From UBA5177 sp002413265 (GTDB taxonomy: Bacteria > Chloroflexota > UBA5177), in assembly GCA_036752825.1 (NCBI GenBank), contig DAIORV010000005.1:8236-72235 (forward strand): 64,000 bases of DNA, read 5' to 3'. Each line of letters begins with the position of its first letter. Position 1 is the first letter of the stretch. The position numbers and the translations under genes are program-made. Under the pieces are notes generated by a model, which ran no database searches, was not told where the DNA came from, and saw only the letters and a list, made by a program, of their open reading frames with translations. This document shows, in pieces, positions 1-8,506 of this stretch.

Positions 1-2048
1 CGGCCGTGTTAGCCATGCTGCTTCTCGGTGCGGCGCGCGCCCCAGGTGCAGCAGGCCCGCCCGGACCGCATGACCTGAGCTATTACAACGGCCGCACCGT
101 CCAGCTGTCGGGCGTGGTCACTGCAGAACCGGACATCAGAGACACCGGCGCGAATTATGTCGTAACTGCAAAACAGCTGACCGCGAGCGGCAAAGCTCGC
201 CCCATTTCTGGTCAGCTCGAGCTCCATCTGCCCCTGAGCCAGCCGCTGGCATATGGGGATGTGGTCGTGCTCAGTGGGAGGCTCCGCACTCCGTCCAATG
301 CCGCGGGCACCGCTTTTCGAGACATCCTGGCTCGCAGGGGCATCCGCTCAACCATGAGCTTCGTCCGGGTTATCGATAGGGGCCCGAGTAACACCGGCCT
401 GGCCGGTTGGTTCGTCATGTTGCGCCAGTCGATCGAACGGAACATCGACTCCTGGCTACCGGAACCGGAGGCCTCACTGTTGATCGCCATAACTCTCGGG
501 GCGAGAAGCGCCTCACTGGGTGATCTAGCGCCGGCATTTGTCGCCACGGGCTTGATTCACATCGTCGCCATTTCCGGCATAAAAGTAGCCATGGTCGCCG
601 GCACCATGTTCGAGCTGGCACGCCTTCTCAGGCGTCGCTTCCTCACCCTGACCTCGGCCTTGCTCGCGCTCTGGATCTACGTGTTGCTGACCGGCCTCAC
701 CGTCTCGGGCGTCCGCTCCGCGATCATGTGGACGCTCGTCTTCATCTCTTCGTACCTGGGCAGAACGACGGTCACGCTCGTCTCGCTCGCGGCCGCCGCG
801 GCGGTCATGGTGGGCTTGCAGCCCGACCTCATATCGGATATCGGTTTTCAGCTTTCGACCATCGGCACCTTCGCCATCGTCGCCTTCACTCCGCCGCTCA
901 GCCGTCTGTTTAGTCGCGTGCCATCGCCATTCAGAGAGTCGTTGAGCGTAACCCTGGCTGCCCAGCTGGGGACGCTTCCCGTGGTTGCGATCGGCTTCGG
1001 GACGGTCTCGGCCATTGGACCAATCGCCAACGCGCTCGTCCTCCCGCTGCTGCCTCTCTTGATCATCTTCGGCTTCGTACTGGGTGCGATCGGAGGCATC
1101 CCAGGCCTGGCCGCGCCACTGGCAGGCGTGACCTCTGCCCTCCTACATTTCGTATTGACTCTGACGGTGTGGCTTGCCAGGGTACCGGCGTTTCATACCG
1201 GAGGTCCGTTGGGAGTGCCTGCAATCGCCGCGTACTACGTGGCATTAGCCGTCATCGCCGGATGGTTGCTGAGGAAATCGAACTGGGCACCGGTGGCGCA
1301 ATGGGCAAGTCGCGGCCGTGAAGTTCTGATTGCCGGCGCCGTTGGGCTCACACTGCTGAGCGCCTCCGAAGCGATGGCGACCACGGTTCAACCAGCGCAA
1401 CTGGTGTGGCTGGGTTCCGGTGAAGCTATCCTGCTCACGACGCCACACCGCGCCGTTCTCATCGACGGCTCACCACATCCACTGGCGCTTTTGCGAGGGC
1501 TCGGCTCACGGCTCCTCGGCCGTTCCAGAGAGCTGGACGCCGTCATCGTCACCGATCCTCGGGGCTCGAATATCACCGGCTTGCGCGCTGTGATAGCCCG
1601 CTACGCGGTTCGCGAAGTCCTCGATGTCGGCACCGAGTATCCCTCCGCAACCTACGCCGCTTGGCGCTCGGATCTCGAGCATCGACACATCCCGGTCACG
1701 GCCCTGCGCACCGGAGTGGCCATCAGCGTAGAAGGCGTGAACCTTGCTGCCATCGCGCCGGACGATGTCTGCTCGGTTCCCGTCAACTGCGTCGGAATGT
1801 TGCGCATTGTCGTCGGTCCTCATACTGTCCTACTCGCCGGATCATCGAGCGCCCGAGAGCAGCGAGAGGCACTATTCCGACGTGTCCCCATTAGCGCAGA
1901 CACCCTCGTCTTCACCACGACCAAAGCCCACGACGCACTATTCACTCGACGCTCCGCCCGCTCCGCAACCCACGTCGTCTCACTCCCAGGATCCGGACCT
2001 TCGTCCGCCGCAGTCAGCACGACGACGAGAATCCTGGCTAGTCGCTAA
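1..2048 (+). CDS. comEC: ComEC/Rec2-family DNA uptake channel protein, 5' partial
   Basis: A polytopic membrane protein that in competent bacteria forms the inner-membrane channel for single-stranded DNA. The frame is open to the left window edge. The first canonical starts are GTG at 6 and ATG at 15, but only one hydrophobic segment precedes the OB-like DUF4131 region, so the true N-terminus probably lies outside the window. A competence-domain block of about ten hydrophobic helices follows (roughly residues 140-440), including the characteristic IHIVAISGIKVAM stretch. The C-terminal 200 residues align in layout with the metallo-beta-lactamase domain of ComEC (WLGSGEAILL, then AVLIDGS), but the metal-binding HxHxDH site reads TDPRGSNITG (1551-1580) and has no histidines. 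A comF homologue lies at 29 kb. The family call is firm; whether uptake works is not shown. Confidence 0.88.
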   Translation, partial: AVLAMLLLGAARAPGAAGPPGPHDLSYYNGRTVQLSGVVTAEPDIRDTGANYVVTAKQLTASGKARPISGQLELHLPLSQPLAYGDVVVLSGRLRTPSNAAGTAFRDILARRGIRSTMSFVRVIDRGPSNTGLAGWFVMLRQSIERNIDSWLPEPEASLLIAITLGARSASLGDLAPAFVATGLIHIVAISGIKVAMVAGTMFELARLLRRRFLTLTSALLALWIYVLLTGLTVSGVRSAIMWTLVFISSYLGRTTVTLVSLAAAAAVMVGLQPDLISDIGFQLSTIGTFAIVAFTPPLSRLFSRVPSPFRESLSVTLAAQLGTLPVVAIGFGTVSAIGPIANALVLPLLPLLIIFGFVLGAIGGIPGLAAPLAGVTSALLHFVLTLTVWLARVPAFHTGGPLGVPAIAAYYVALAVIAGWLLRKSNWAPVAQWASRGREVLIAGAVGLTLLSASEAMATTVQPAQLVWLGSGEAILLTTPHRAVLIDGSPHPLALLRGLGSRLLGRSRELDAVIVTDPRGSNITGLRAVIARYAVREVLDVGTEYPSATYAAWRSDLEHRHIPVTALRTGVAISVEGVNLAAIAPDDVCSVPVNCVGMLRIVVGPHTVLLAGSSSAREQREALFRRVPISADTLVFTTTKAHDALFTRRSARSATHVVSLPGSGPSSAAVSTTTRILASR

Positions 2049-2379
2049 TGCGAAGCTGACGGGGCGCCCAACTGTATTCTCGATGTCCACCATTTCGCCA
2101 TCAGAGTCGTAGGGCGAGCTGCGGTACTGTCAGCAATACCACCCTTTCGGGACGGCCCGCCGCGACTCCTGGCGTAGCGATGGTCACCATTCCGCCATCA
2201 GGGTCGTAGGGGCGAGCTGCGGTCGCCCGCGGTTGAGGACCAGTGATGTCTCTACCCTGCAGTGGGGTAGCGAACGAAGTCCGAGGGGCGAGCTGTATTG
2301 TGTTACCGCTGGCGACAGCACGCGTTTCATAGGTCAGCAGAGCTTGAAGCAGACTTTCCCAGACACAGATGGAGAGACT
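2049..2379. other. Intergenic region between comEC and a secreted-protein gene
   Basis: A 331-bp gap. Its main content is an imperfect repeat family (listed separately). No convincing sigma-70 promoter or terminator was seen. A start at 2233 for the downstream ORF would put the repeats in coding sequence, but the ATG at 2380 has a Shine-Dalgarno (GGAGAG, 2371-2376) and opens a signal peptide, so the region is taken as non-coding leader. Confidence 0.5.
2088..2299 (+). repeat. Imperfect direct repeats upstream of the secreted-protein gene
   Basis: Copy 1 (2088-2125) and copy 2 (2185-2223) are about 38-39 bp and differ at only a few positions; both run from CACCATT through CGCCATCAG to GGGCGAGCTGCGGT. 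A third, shorter copy (2286-2299, GGGCGAGCTGTATT) retains only the core GGGCGAGCTG. The core therefore occurs three times, at 2112, 2210 and 2286, spaced 98 and 76 bp. All copies lie upstream of the 2380 start. An operator array or a remnant of local duplication are both possible. Confidence 0.7.
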
Positions 2380-3420
2380 ATGCGTGTCATCCCAGCCGCA
2401 GTGGTCCTTGCTGTCCTTTGCGTGGAGCCAGGGGCTGCTCACGTGAGCGCTCTGCCCCTTCGCGCGCAATCCGTTAGAAACGCCACCATCGTCCAGACCA
2501 CAACGCGTCAAATCCACCTCTCTTTGCAGCTTCAGAAAGCGGTCTACCCGCGTAACGCCCTCGTTCTCACCACTGTCAGACTGACCAATAACTCCGCTCG
2601 TCCCATAAGCACCTGGGACTGTCTCCGCAGCTCCCTCGGGGCCGAGGTCCCGAGGTCGAATGGGGAAGGTGACCTGTACCCGCCCTTGATCCCTCCACCA
2701 GGTGCGCCGTGGGCCGGCTGCCCTGGAGAGCTCGCCATGGGCGGCATCCGCCGCATGACGACCACCATTGCGGTGAGTCAGACCCTTACCCGCACGAGTT
2801 ACGTGGTACTACGTGGCCTGTCCGTTCGCGGCTGGGCACAGCTCATGACTTCCCCTGGTCAGGGCAAGCCCACCATGCTGCAAACCCCGCTCATCCACAT
2901 CCATCCGGCTCCGGCCGCCGGTCCTGCAGTTCGGCTGAGAACAGGACCGTCGATCTCTGTCCATGTGATACCCGTCACCGCCGGCGGCCCGCTTCTGTAT
3001 TCCGAGTACGCATCATGTCGTACCCTTGAGCCTAACCGGCCCCTCACGGTGTCGGCCACATTTAGCCGGTGGTATCGCGCCTCGAAGACCGTCCTCTACC
3101 CCTTCCACCGGTCCTGCAGCTCTCTGCTCGAGTGGATGCTCTTCGTCGCGCAGCCAGGTCGCCCCATCGCGCGGGTCTACTACTGCGCCCAGCACGATCG
3201 CTGCATCTACGCCCCTCCCACCCCTCAAGAACTGGGAATAGCTCGCTGCAAAGTGGACATCGCCAGAGCCGTGGTTGGAGGTCACTTGCCGGCTTCCTCG
3301 GCGCGCTACGCGATTGGCATCAGCTCTGTGCTGCCCTCGAGCCTAACGCCCAGACAACAAGCGCTTGCAAAGAAATTCCGTGCTCGTTGCGCTGGGCTCT
3401 TGGCTCGTCGCTGCCTCTAG
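2380..3420 (+). CDS. Predicted secreted protein of unknown function
   Basis: 346 residues from ATG 2380, chosen because GGAGAG sits four bases upstream and the first 24 residues form a signal peptide (MRVIPAAVVLAVLCVEPGAA, then HVSA). The mature part is beta-rich by eye. Residues 50-90 (ALVLTTVRLTNNSARPIS) resemble the Ig-like fold of BsuPI-type or other extracellular domains, but I do not recognise a family. About ten cysteines are scattered through the mature chain, compatible with disulphides outside the membrane. The tail is basic. It is flanked by comEC and an RNA methyltransferase gene with no functional link. The repeat-bearing leader is its only regulatory clue. The reading frame is intact and unlike the shadow frames. 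Confidence 0.6.
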   Translation: MRVIPAAVVLAVLCVEPGAAHVSALPLRAQSVRNATIVQTTTRQIHLSLQLQKAVYPRNALVLTTVRLTNNSARPISTWDCLRSSLGAEVPRSNGEGDLYPPLIPPPGAPWAGCPGELAMGGIRRMTTTIAVSQTLTRTSYVVLRGLSVRGWAQLMTSPGQGKPTMLQTPLIHIHPAPAAGPAVRLRTGPSISVHVIPVTAGGPLLYSEYASCRTLEPNRPLTVSATFSRWYRASKTVLYPFHRSCSSLLEWMLFVAQPGRPIARVYYCAQHDRCIYAPPTPQELGIARCKVDIARAVVGGHLPASSARYAIGISSVLPSSLTPRQQALAKKFRARCAGLLARRCL

Positions 3421-3604
3421 CCCTGCACCTCCTCGCCAGTGCAGAGCGGCGGCCACTAAAAAGATCCCCGTATTCCTCCTTGCCAAGGCGCGTAGCGCGG
3501 GAGCAAGTGGCTTTGTCTGGTAATTGTGGCTTCGCCCTCCCATTGCGAAAATGCCTCATGTGCCAATCGATCCAGTTTCTCCTGCCCCCAGGACCTTTCT
3601 CCCT

Positions 3605-4909
3605 GTGACAAAAAGAAAAGCGCGACCGCCCATCGAGCTGGAGCTATCCCTCGGCGCCTGGTCCCCCAAAGGAAGCACCGTCGCGGAGCATGAAGGGCGG
3701 CGCATATCCATCGACGGCGGCATCCCCGGTGAGCGGGTCCTGGCCGAGGTCGACCGTCGATCCAGGCAGTGGCGTGGTGTGGTACGGGAGATGATCGATC
3801 CGGCCGCGTCTCGGGTGGCTCCTCCCTGCCCGTACTACCAGATGGGCTGCGGCGGCTGTCAGTGGCAGCACCTGGACTACGAGTCACAGCTCGACGCGAA
3901 ACGTTCGGCGGTGGATGCGCAGCTCGGGGCCGCGGGCATGGCTCACCGAGTTGACGAGGTCCATCGCATGGACGATCCCTGGCGGTATCGCCGCACCGCC
4001 TCAATCGCCATCGGTTGGGAGGCGGGGTTCCGGCCGCGTGCCAGGCACGGGATCGTCGAGATTCATGATTGTCTGATCTCACACCCCCTCATCGGCCAGC
4101 TGGCGGATCGACTGAACGTCCTGCTTCGTGCAGGCGAGCTGCCCAACTACCACGGCAGAGTGTGGCTGGAATCGACCGTTGTCGGATGTCCAGAAAACCC
4201 CGCCATCCAGGTGCTGCTGCAGGGCATAGAGGGGCTCACCCTGGAGACCCACCCCGAGCTGCCGGTGCTGGCCGAGAAGCTTTGCCGGATCGAAAACGTG
4301 ACCTCGGTCGCCTTTCGACATCGAAGCGGAGAGCCTCGCGCCCTCGTCGGCGACCTGATGAGTCGGATCGACGTCGCGGGAAAGCCCCTTTGGTTGCCCG
4401 CCGGGTCCTTCTTCCAGACAAACCTACAGATGCTGGAGCTGGTGTTGTCGCGAATGCGAGCCATCGTTTCGGCCCGTCACATCTCGAAGGCCGCGGACCT
4501 CTATGGAGGCGTCGGCACCTTCGCCCTGAATCTCGCCGAGCACGTCGACGAGATGCACCTGGTCGAGCTGGACTTTCTTTCCACAACCGCCGCGGCCAGA
4601 ACCGCGGCTGATTGGGGACTCGCCAATCTCACCACCCTGGCAAGTCATGCGGAACGAGCCCTTCCCGCGCTCGAGCACCTGGATCTGATCGTCGTGGACC
4701 CGCCTCGTTCGGGCCTCGGTCCACCCGTCACGGAGGCCATCGTTCGAAATGGCGCCCCGCTTGTCCTCTACCTTTCATGTGCCCCGGCATCCCTGGCGCG
4801 TGACCTGGCCGGCCTCGGCGGAGGTGGCTACGCGCTGGACTCGGTGGAGATCTTCGATTTCTATCCGCAGACATACCACGTCGAGTCGCTGGCGGTGTTG
4901 AGCCGTTGA
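3605..4909 (+). CDS. TrmA/RumA-family RNA (uracil-5-)-methyltransferase
   Basis: SAM-dependent m5U methyltransferase acting on tRNA or 23S rRNA. An N-terminal TRAM-like domain (about residues 8-65) is followed by a cysteine cluster CPYYQMGCGGC (C75, C82, C85) with a later partner in HDCLISHP, which would bind a 4Fe-4S cluster. The spacing between the first two cysteines is one residue longer than in RumA. The catalytic half has the SAM loop DLYGGVGTF, the DPPRSG motif and the nucleophile motif LYLSCAPASLARD near the C-terminus. GTG 3605 is chosen because AGGA lies 11 bases upstream; in-frame starts at 3524 and 3551 lack a Shine-Dalgarno and add an unconserved leader. Which uridine is modified cannot be told from sequence. 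Confidence 0.88.
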   Translation: MTKRKARPPIELELSLGAWSPKGSTVAEHEGRRISIDGGIPGERVLAEVDRRSRQWRGVVREMIDPAASRVAPPCPYYQMGCGGCQWQHLDYESQLDAKRSAVDAQLGAAGMAHRVDEVHRMDDPWRYRRTASIAIGWEAGFRPRARHGIVEIHDCLISHPLIGQLADRLNVLLRAGELPNYHGRVWLESTVVGCPENPAIQVLLQGIEGLTLETHPELPVLAEKLCRIENVTSVAFRHRSGEPRALVGDLMSRIDVAGKPLWLPAGSFFQTNLQMLELVLSRMRAIVSARHISKAADLYGGVGTFALNLAEHVDEMHLVELDFLSTTAAARTAADWGLANLTTLASHAERALPALEHLDLIVVDPPRSGLGPPVTEAIVRNGAPLVLYLSCAPASLARDLAGLGGGGYALDSVEIFDFYPQTYHVESLAVLSR

Positions 4910-5547
4910 AACTCGTGCTGGCCTCCGGATCACCTCGACGCCGCGCTGTACTGCGAGCGCTTGTCGAGTCGTTTGAGGTCGATCCCGCGAACATCGACGA
5001 GCGCCGGCCACAACCTGGTGAGGATCCGGACGCCTACGCTCGAGAGCTGGCGCTCGAAAAGCTCAAGGCAACTGCCTCGCGCCATCCCGATGCGATCGTC
5101 CTCGCCGCCGACACCGTCGTTTACCGAGACGGAAGGGTTCTGGGCAAACCGAAGAGTGACTCCGACGCCCTGGATATGCTCAGTTTCTTGGCGGGCGGAC
5201 GGCATCAGATCATCACCGCCGTCGCGGTCTCGTGCGGAGAGCATCACGTTTCTTCCATGCGCTCGACCGTCCATTTCGCTGATATCTCGATTGCAGGCCT
5301 GCAGTCATATGTTGCGAGCGGCGAGGGCCGCGACAAGGCAGGCGCCTACGCTATCCAGGGTGGTGCCGGCGCGTTCATCTCCGGAGTTGAAGGATGTCTC
5401 GAAAACATCATCGGGTTACCTCTCTGCGTGGTAGCGAACCTCCTCGAGGGATGCGATCTCCTTCTTCTACACGTGCCTGCTCCGTGCACACACTTCGCGC
5501 TCGAACGAGGTTGGTCCCCGCACCTGGCCACATATCGAATGAGCTGA
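4906..5547 (+). CDS. maf: Maf-family nucleoside triphosphate pyrophosphatase
   Basis: 213 residues. The TTG start overlaps the upstream TGA (TTGA), indicating translational coupling. Maf proteins hydrolyse dTTP/UTP or modified nucleotides to the monophosphate and have been linked to septum control. Diagnostic motifs are LASGSPRRR at the N-terminus, AADTVVYRDGRVLGKP in the middle, and GAYAIQGGAGAFISGVEG followed by GLPL near the end. The C-terminus runs about 35 residues beyond GLPL, longer than usual, and is cysteine-containing and unconserved. The next gene is DnaA, 190 bp away. Confidence 0.92.
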   Translation: MKLVLASGSPRRRAVLRALVESFEVDPANIDERRPQPGEDPDAYARELALEKLKATASRHPDAIVLAADTVVYRDGRVLGKPKSDSDALDMLSFLAGGRHQIITAVAVSCGEHHVSSMRSTVHFADISIAGLQSYVASGEGRDKAGAYAIQGGAGAFISGVEGCLENIIGLPLCVVANLLEGCDLLLLHVPAPCTHFALERGWSPHLATYRMS

Positions 5548-5584
5548 GCGCGCGCTCCACACTGTGTGCACGAATTTTCCGATC

Positions 5585-5593
5585 TTGTCCACA
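5585..5593 (+). promoter_or_regulatory. DnaA box upstream of dnaA
   Basis: TTGTCCACA matches the DnaA-box form common in GC-rich Gram-positives (TTRTCCACA). It lies 145 bp before the dnaA start, inside a 190-bp gap that also holds a CACAC-T-GTGTG palindrome (5558-5568). Only one canonical box is seen and there is no AT-rich stretch, so autoregulation is more likely than an origin. Confidence 0.5.
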
Positions 5594-5737
5594 CGGTCAT
5601 TCGAGCGTTTGTCACAAGACGTCCGAGGCGTGGGAAATCGTCCCCACCGCAGCCATGAGGCAGCAGTTATGGTCAAGCCGCCGCAGCCCCTGAATGCTGT
5701 ACCTTTCGAGAGTGATTTGCCGCCGTAAGGGGTCCTG

Positions 5738-7417
5738 GTGACCGAGCCCATTCAGATGACTTCGCCGCAGGGAGGCAGCTCAGCTTCCGGCTTCAGAGCC
5801 GGCGAAATCACCACCGTGAACTGCGGGCGATGCAAGAAGTCGCAGCTACCCTGGAATCTACGAGCTTTTGGCGACAAGCAGGTCTGCGGTGAATGCTATG
5901 CCGCGACCCTGGAGCTTGCCACCGCTGCCATAAAGGCGACAAAGATCGAGCCGGGCCGCGCCTGTTCAAACTGCCGGGCGATGAAGGAACCGCGCTTTGG
6001 CAGCGCCTGGTGCAAGATTACCGAGCTTGGCGACGAGCGAGCGCTGATCTGCGCCAACTTTGTCTCCGTCCAGGTAGAGGCGGCGCGAGTTCAGATGGCA
6101 GGACCGCGGGTGCAGGCCATCGATGTCTGGCACGCGGTCGCCGACCTGCTCCGAGCGACTGTCGGTCAAGCCAATTACGACCATTGGTTCGCTCAGATCG
6201 AGGCCGTCGAGATCACGGACGGATCCCTGATCCTTGCCGTCCCCGATGAGTTCACGCGTGAGTGGTTGAGCCAGAAACTGTCTGGAGTCGTTCGGCACGC
6301 TCTGTCGTCCGCCGGCCATCCCGACCTCTCTCCGGACTACGTCGTTGAAGCCGTGGCCGCACGGGTCGAGACTGGCCCAAGCACCGACGAAATCAAGGCG
6401 CGAGCCGGGTTCGTTCCTCACTACACCTTTGCGGACTTCGTGGTGGGGCCCGAGAACCGTCTGGCCCAAGCCGGCGCCGTGGCCTGCGCCGAGAGCTGCG
6501 GAACGGCCTACAACCCGCTGGTCCTCTATGGCGGAGCCGGCGTCGGGAAGACGCATCTGCTCCAGGCGATTGGTCAGCAGGTGATCGATTCTGGGAACAG
6601 CAACGTCATCTACGCGACCTCGGAGGCGTTCACCAACGAGCTGATCGCGGCCATCCGAGACGGTAGCACTCAGCAGTTTCGCCAACGCTACCGGAGCGTC
6701 GATTATCTCCTGCTCGACGACATTCAATTCATCACCGGCAAGGAGGCGACTCAGGAAGAGTTCTTCCATACCTTCAATGCTCTTCAGCAGGCAGGCAAGC
6801 AGATAGCGATTAGCTGCGACCGCCCTCCCTCCGAGCTCAAAGTGCTGGCATCTCGCTTGCGCTCACGCTTTGAATCGGGTCTTCTGGCCGAGATGCACCC
6901 GCCGGATTACGCCACCCGCCTCGCCATATTCCGAGCGAAGGCGGCGCTCCGCAACAGAAGTGTTCCCGACAGCGTTCTGACCGCGCTTGCCACCAGGGCA
7001 GGTCAGAACGTTCGCGAGCTGGAAGGTGCCCTCAACAGGGTGCTCGCGCTGGCGGATCTGATGGGCGTTGAGCCGGGCACCGACATCTTGAGCGCCGTGC
7101 TTGGCGACCGGGAGACCAAGCCGGATGGCTGCCGTCCGTCGGACATCCTCCAAGCCGTGTCCGTGTACTACCGCGTCACCGCTTCCGATCTGGCCGGACA
7201 GCAGCGGGAGCGAAAAATATCGTATGCTCGACAAATGGCCATGTACCTGCTTCGCGAAGAGGCCAATCTCTCGCTAGTCGAGATCGGCCAGGAGCTCGGA
7301 GGCCGCAATCACAGCACCGTCATTTACGGGTGCGATCGCGTCGCCGAGCAGAAGAACACGGGACGCGTCAAAGACGACCTCCACGCCCTGCGCCAGCTGG
7401 TCTACGGATCTCGGTAG
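5738..7417 (+). CDS. dnaA: DnaA replication initiator with cysteine-rich N-terminal extension
   Basis: 559 residues, about 100 more than usual. GTG start with AAGGGG five bases upstream. Residues 1-115 precede DnaA domain I and hold two putative zinc modules: C29/C32/C50/C53 (CX2CX17CX2C) and C76/C79/C92/C105 (CX2CX12CX12C). Domain I follows (about 125-190, with WFAQIEAVEI and LAVPDEFTREWL). The AAA+ core has Walker A GGAGVGKTHLL (about 265-275), Walker B LLLDDIQF (about 323), sensor I SCDRPPSELK, box VII LRSRFESGL with the arginine finger, and sensor II NVRELEGALNR. The C-terminus has the DnaA-box reader GGRNHSTV (family GGRDHTTV). All catalytic motifs are intact. No dnaN or rpmH is adjacent, so it is either the sole DnaA at an atypical locus or a second copy. 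Confidence 0.9.
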   Translation: MTEPIQMTSPQGGSSASGFRAGEITTVNCGRCKKSQLPWNLRAFGDKQVCGECYAATLELATAAIKATKIEPGRACSNCRAMKEPRFGSAWCKITELGDERALICANFVSVQVEAARVQMAGPRVQAIDVWHAVADLLRATVGQANYDHWFAQIEAVEITDGSLILAVPDEFTREWLSQKLSGVVRHALSSAGHPDLSPDYVVEAVAARVETGPSTDEIKARAGFVPHYTFADFVVGPENRLAQAGAVACAESCGTAYNPLVLYGGAGVGKTHLLQAIGQQVIDSGNSNVIYATSEAFTNELIAAIRDGSTQQFRQRYRSVDYLLLDDIQFITGKEATQEEFFHTFNALQQAGKQIAISCDRPPSELKVLASRLRSRFESGLLAEMHPPDYATRLAIFRAKAALRNRSVPDSVLTALATRAGQNVRELEGALNRVLALADLMGVEPGTDILSAVLGDRETKPDGCRPSDILQAVSVYYRVTASDLAGQQRERKISYARQMAMYLLREEANLSLVEIGQELGGRNHSTVIYGCDRVAEQKNTGRVKDDLHALRQLVYGSR

Positions 7418-7439
7418 GAAGTCTTAACCGCGAAATGAT

Positions 7440-8498
7440 CTAAGGTCGCAGGTCGACGTCGCTGTCCAGATCCTGGACGAAGCGTGTCAGGATGGTCACT
7501 GCCGCATCCACGTCCTCTGTTGACAGGACCTCCGAGGCGGTATGAAGGTACCGCGTGGGAATACTCATGATCCCGACGGCCATTCCGTTCCGGCTCATCT
7601 GCATCACATTGCCGTCCGTCGGCGAGCCCGTCGCGTAAACATCGAGCTGGTAGGGTGCTCCCTCGGCCTCGGCGGCTGCCACCAGCCGTTCGAATACTCT
7701 CGGATTGGTGTTGATGCCCCGGAAGATCGCCGGGCCTGCCCCCACCTTGATGTCTCCCAGCTCCGTTTTGGACGACTGCGGGTGATCGGTGGTCCACGTC
7801 ACCTCGAGCGCGATGCCGATCTGTGCATCAGACGTGTATGACGTGACTCGTGCACCGCGTAGACCGATCTCCTCCTGCACGCTGCTCGCCGCGAATACGC
7901 TCGCCTTCAGCTCCGCCTGCGAGAGGTTGCGACAGGTCTCCGCCACGATGTAGCAGCCCACGCGATCGTCCATCGAGTTCGAGGTCACCAGGTTGCCGTG
8001 CAGCCGCTCCATACCGGTCGCGCGTCCCCCGGCATCTCCCACTCGCACCAGCGTCTCGGCCTCTTCACGATCCTTCGCGCCGATGTCGATCCACATGCCC
8101 TTGATCTCGGGTGCCTTTTTCCGCTCCTCGGCGTCCACCAGATGAACCGGCTTGCGGCCAATGACGCCCGCAACCGGACCGTCCTTGCCCACGATCCGGA
8201 CCCGATTGCCCGCCAGCGTGGATGCATCAAACCCGCCGATGCAGTGGAAGTAGAGAAACCCGTTATCGTCGATGTACTTGACCTGGAAGCCGATCTCGTC
8301 GATATGTGCATCGAGCATCACTCGTGGCGTGCCGGCAGGGTTGAAGACCGCTATTGCATTCCCTAGCGAGTCCAGCTCGAGTGTGGCAGCAGCGTCACGC
8401 ACCCGATCGCACCACACCTTCTGCGTCTCGGATTCATACCCCGATGGACCTGTCGTCTCCACGAGCCGTCTGAAAAAGGCGAACTGATCGTCATCCAT
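7440..8498 (-). CDS. M42-family metallo-aminopeptidase
   Basis: 352 residues; cytoplasmic dinuclear-metal aminopeptidase of the glutamyl aminopeptidase/FrvX type that trims peptides. Visible motifs are TGPSGYE near the N-terminus, the metal-ligand segment MLDAHIDEIGF, SNSMDDRVGCYIV with the bridging Asp, SSVQEEIGLRGA with the catalytic Glu pair, and a C-terminal RYLHTASEVLS histidine ligand. The ATG is preceded on the minus strand by GGGGAGAT. It lies eight bases downstream of a small ORF that itself overlaps the HIT gene, so the three are probably one transcript. It converges on dnaA with a 22-bp gap. Confidence 0.92.
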   Translation of the reverse strand: MDDDQFAFFRRLVETTGPSGYESETQKVWCDRVRDAAATLELDSLGNAIAVFNPAGTPRVMLDAHIDEIGFQVKYIDDNGFLYFHCIGGFDASTLAGNRVRIVGKDGPVAGVIGRKPVHLVDAEERKKAPEIKGMWIDIGAKDREEAETLVRVGDAGGRATGMERLHGNLVTSNSMDDRVGCYIVAETCRNLSQAELKASVFAASSVQEEIGLRGARVTSYTSDAQIGIALEVTWTTDHPQSSKTELGDIKVGAGPAIFRGINTNPRVFERLVAAAEAEGAPYQLDVYATGSPTDGNVMQMSRNGMAVGIMSIPTRYLHTASEVLSTEDVDAAVTILTRFVQDLDSDVDLRP

Positions 8499-8506
8499 AC
8501 GTGTAG

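Noticed and set aside
5548..5737. Chromosomal replication origin next to dnaA
   Set aside because: Only one DnaA box and no AT-rich stretch were found; dnaN and rpmH are absent.
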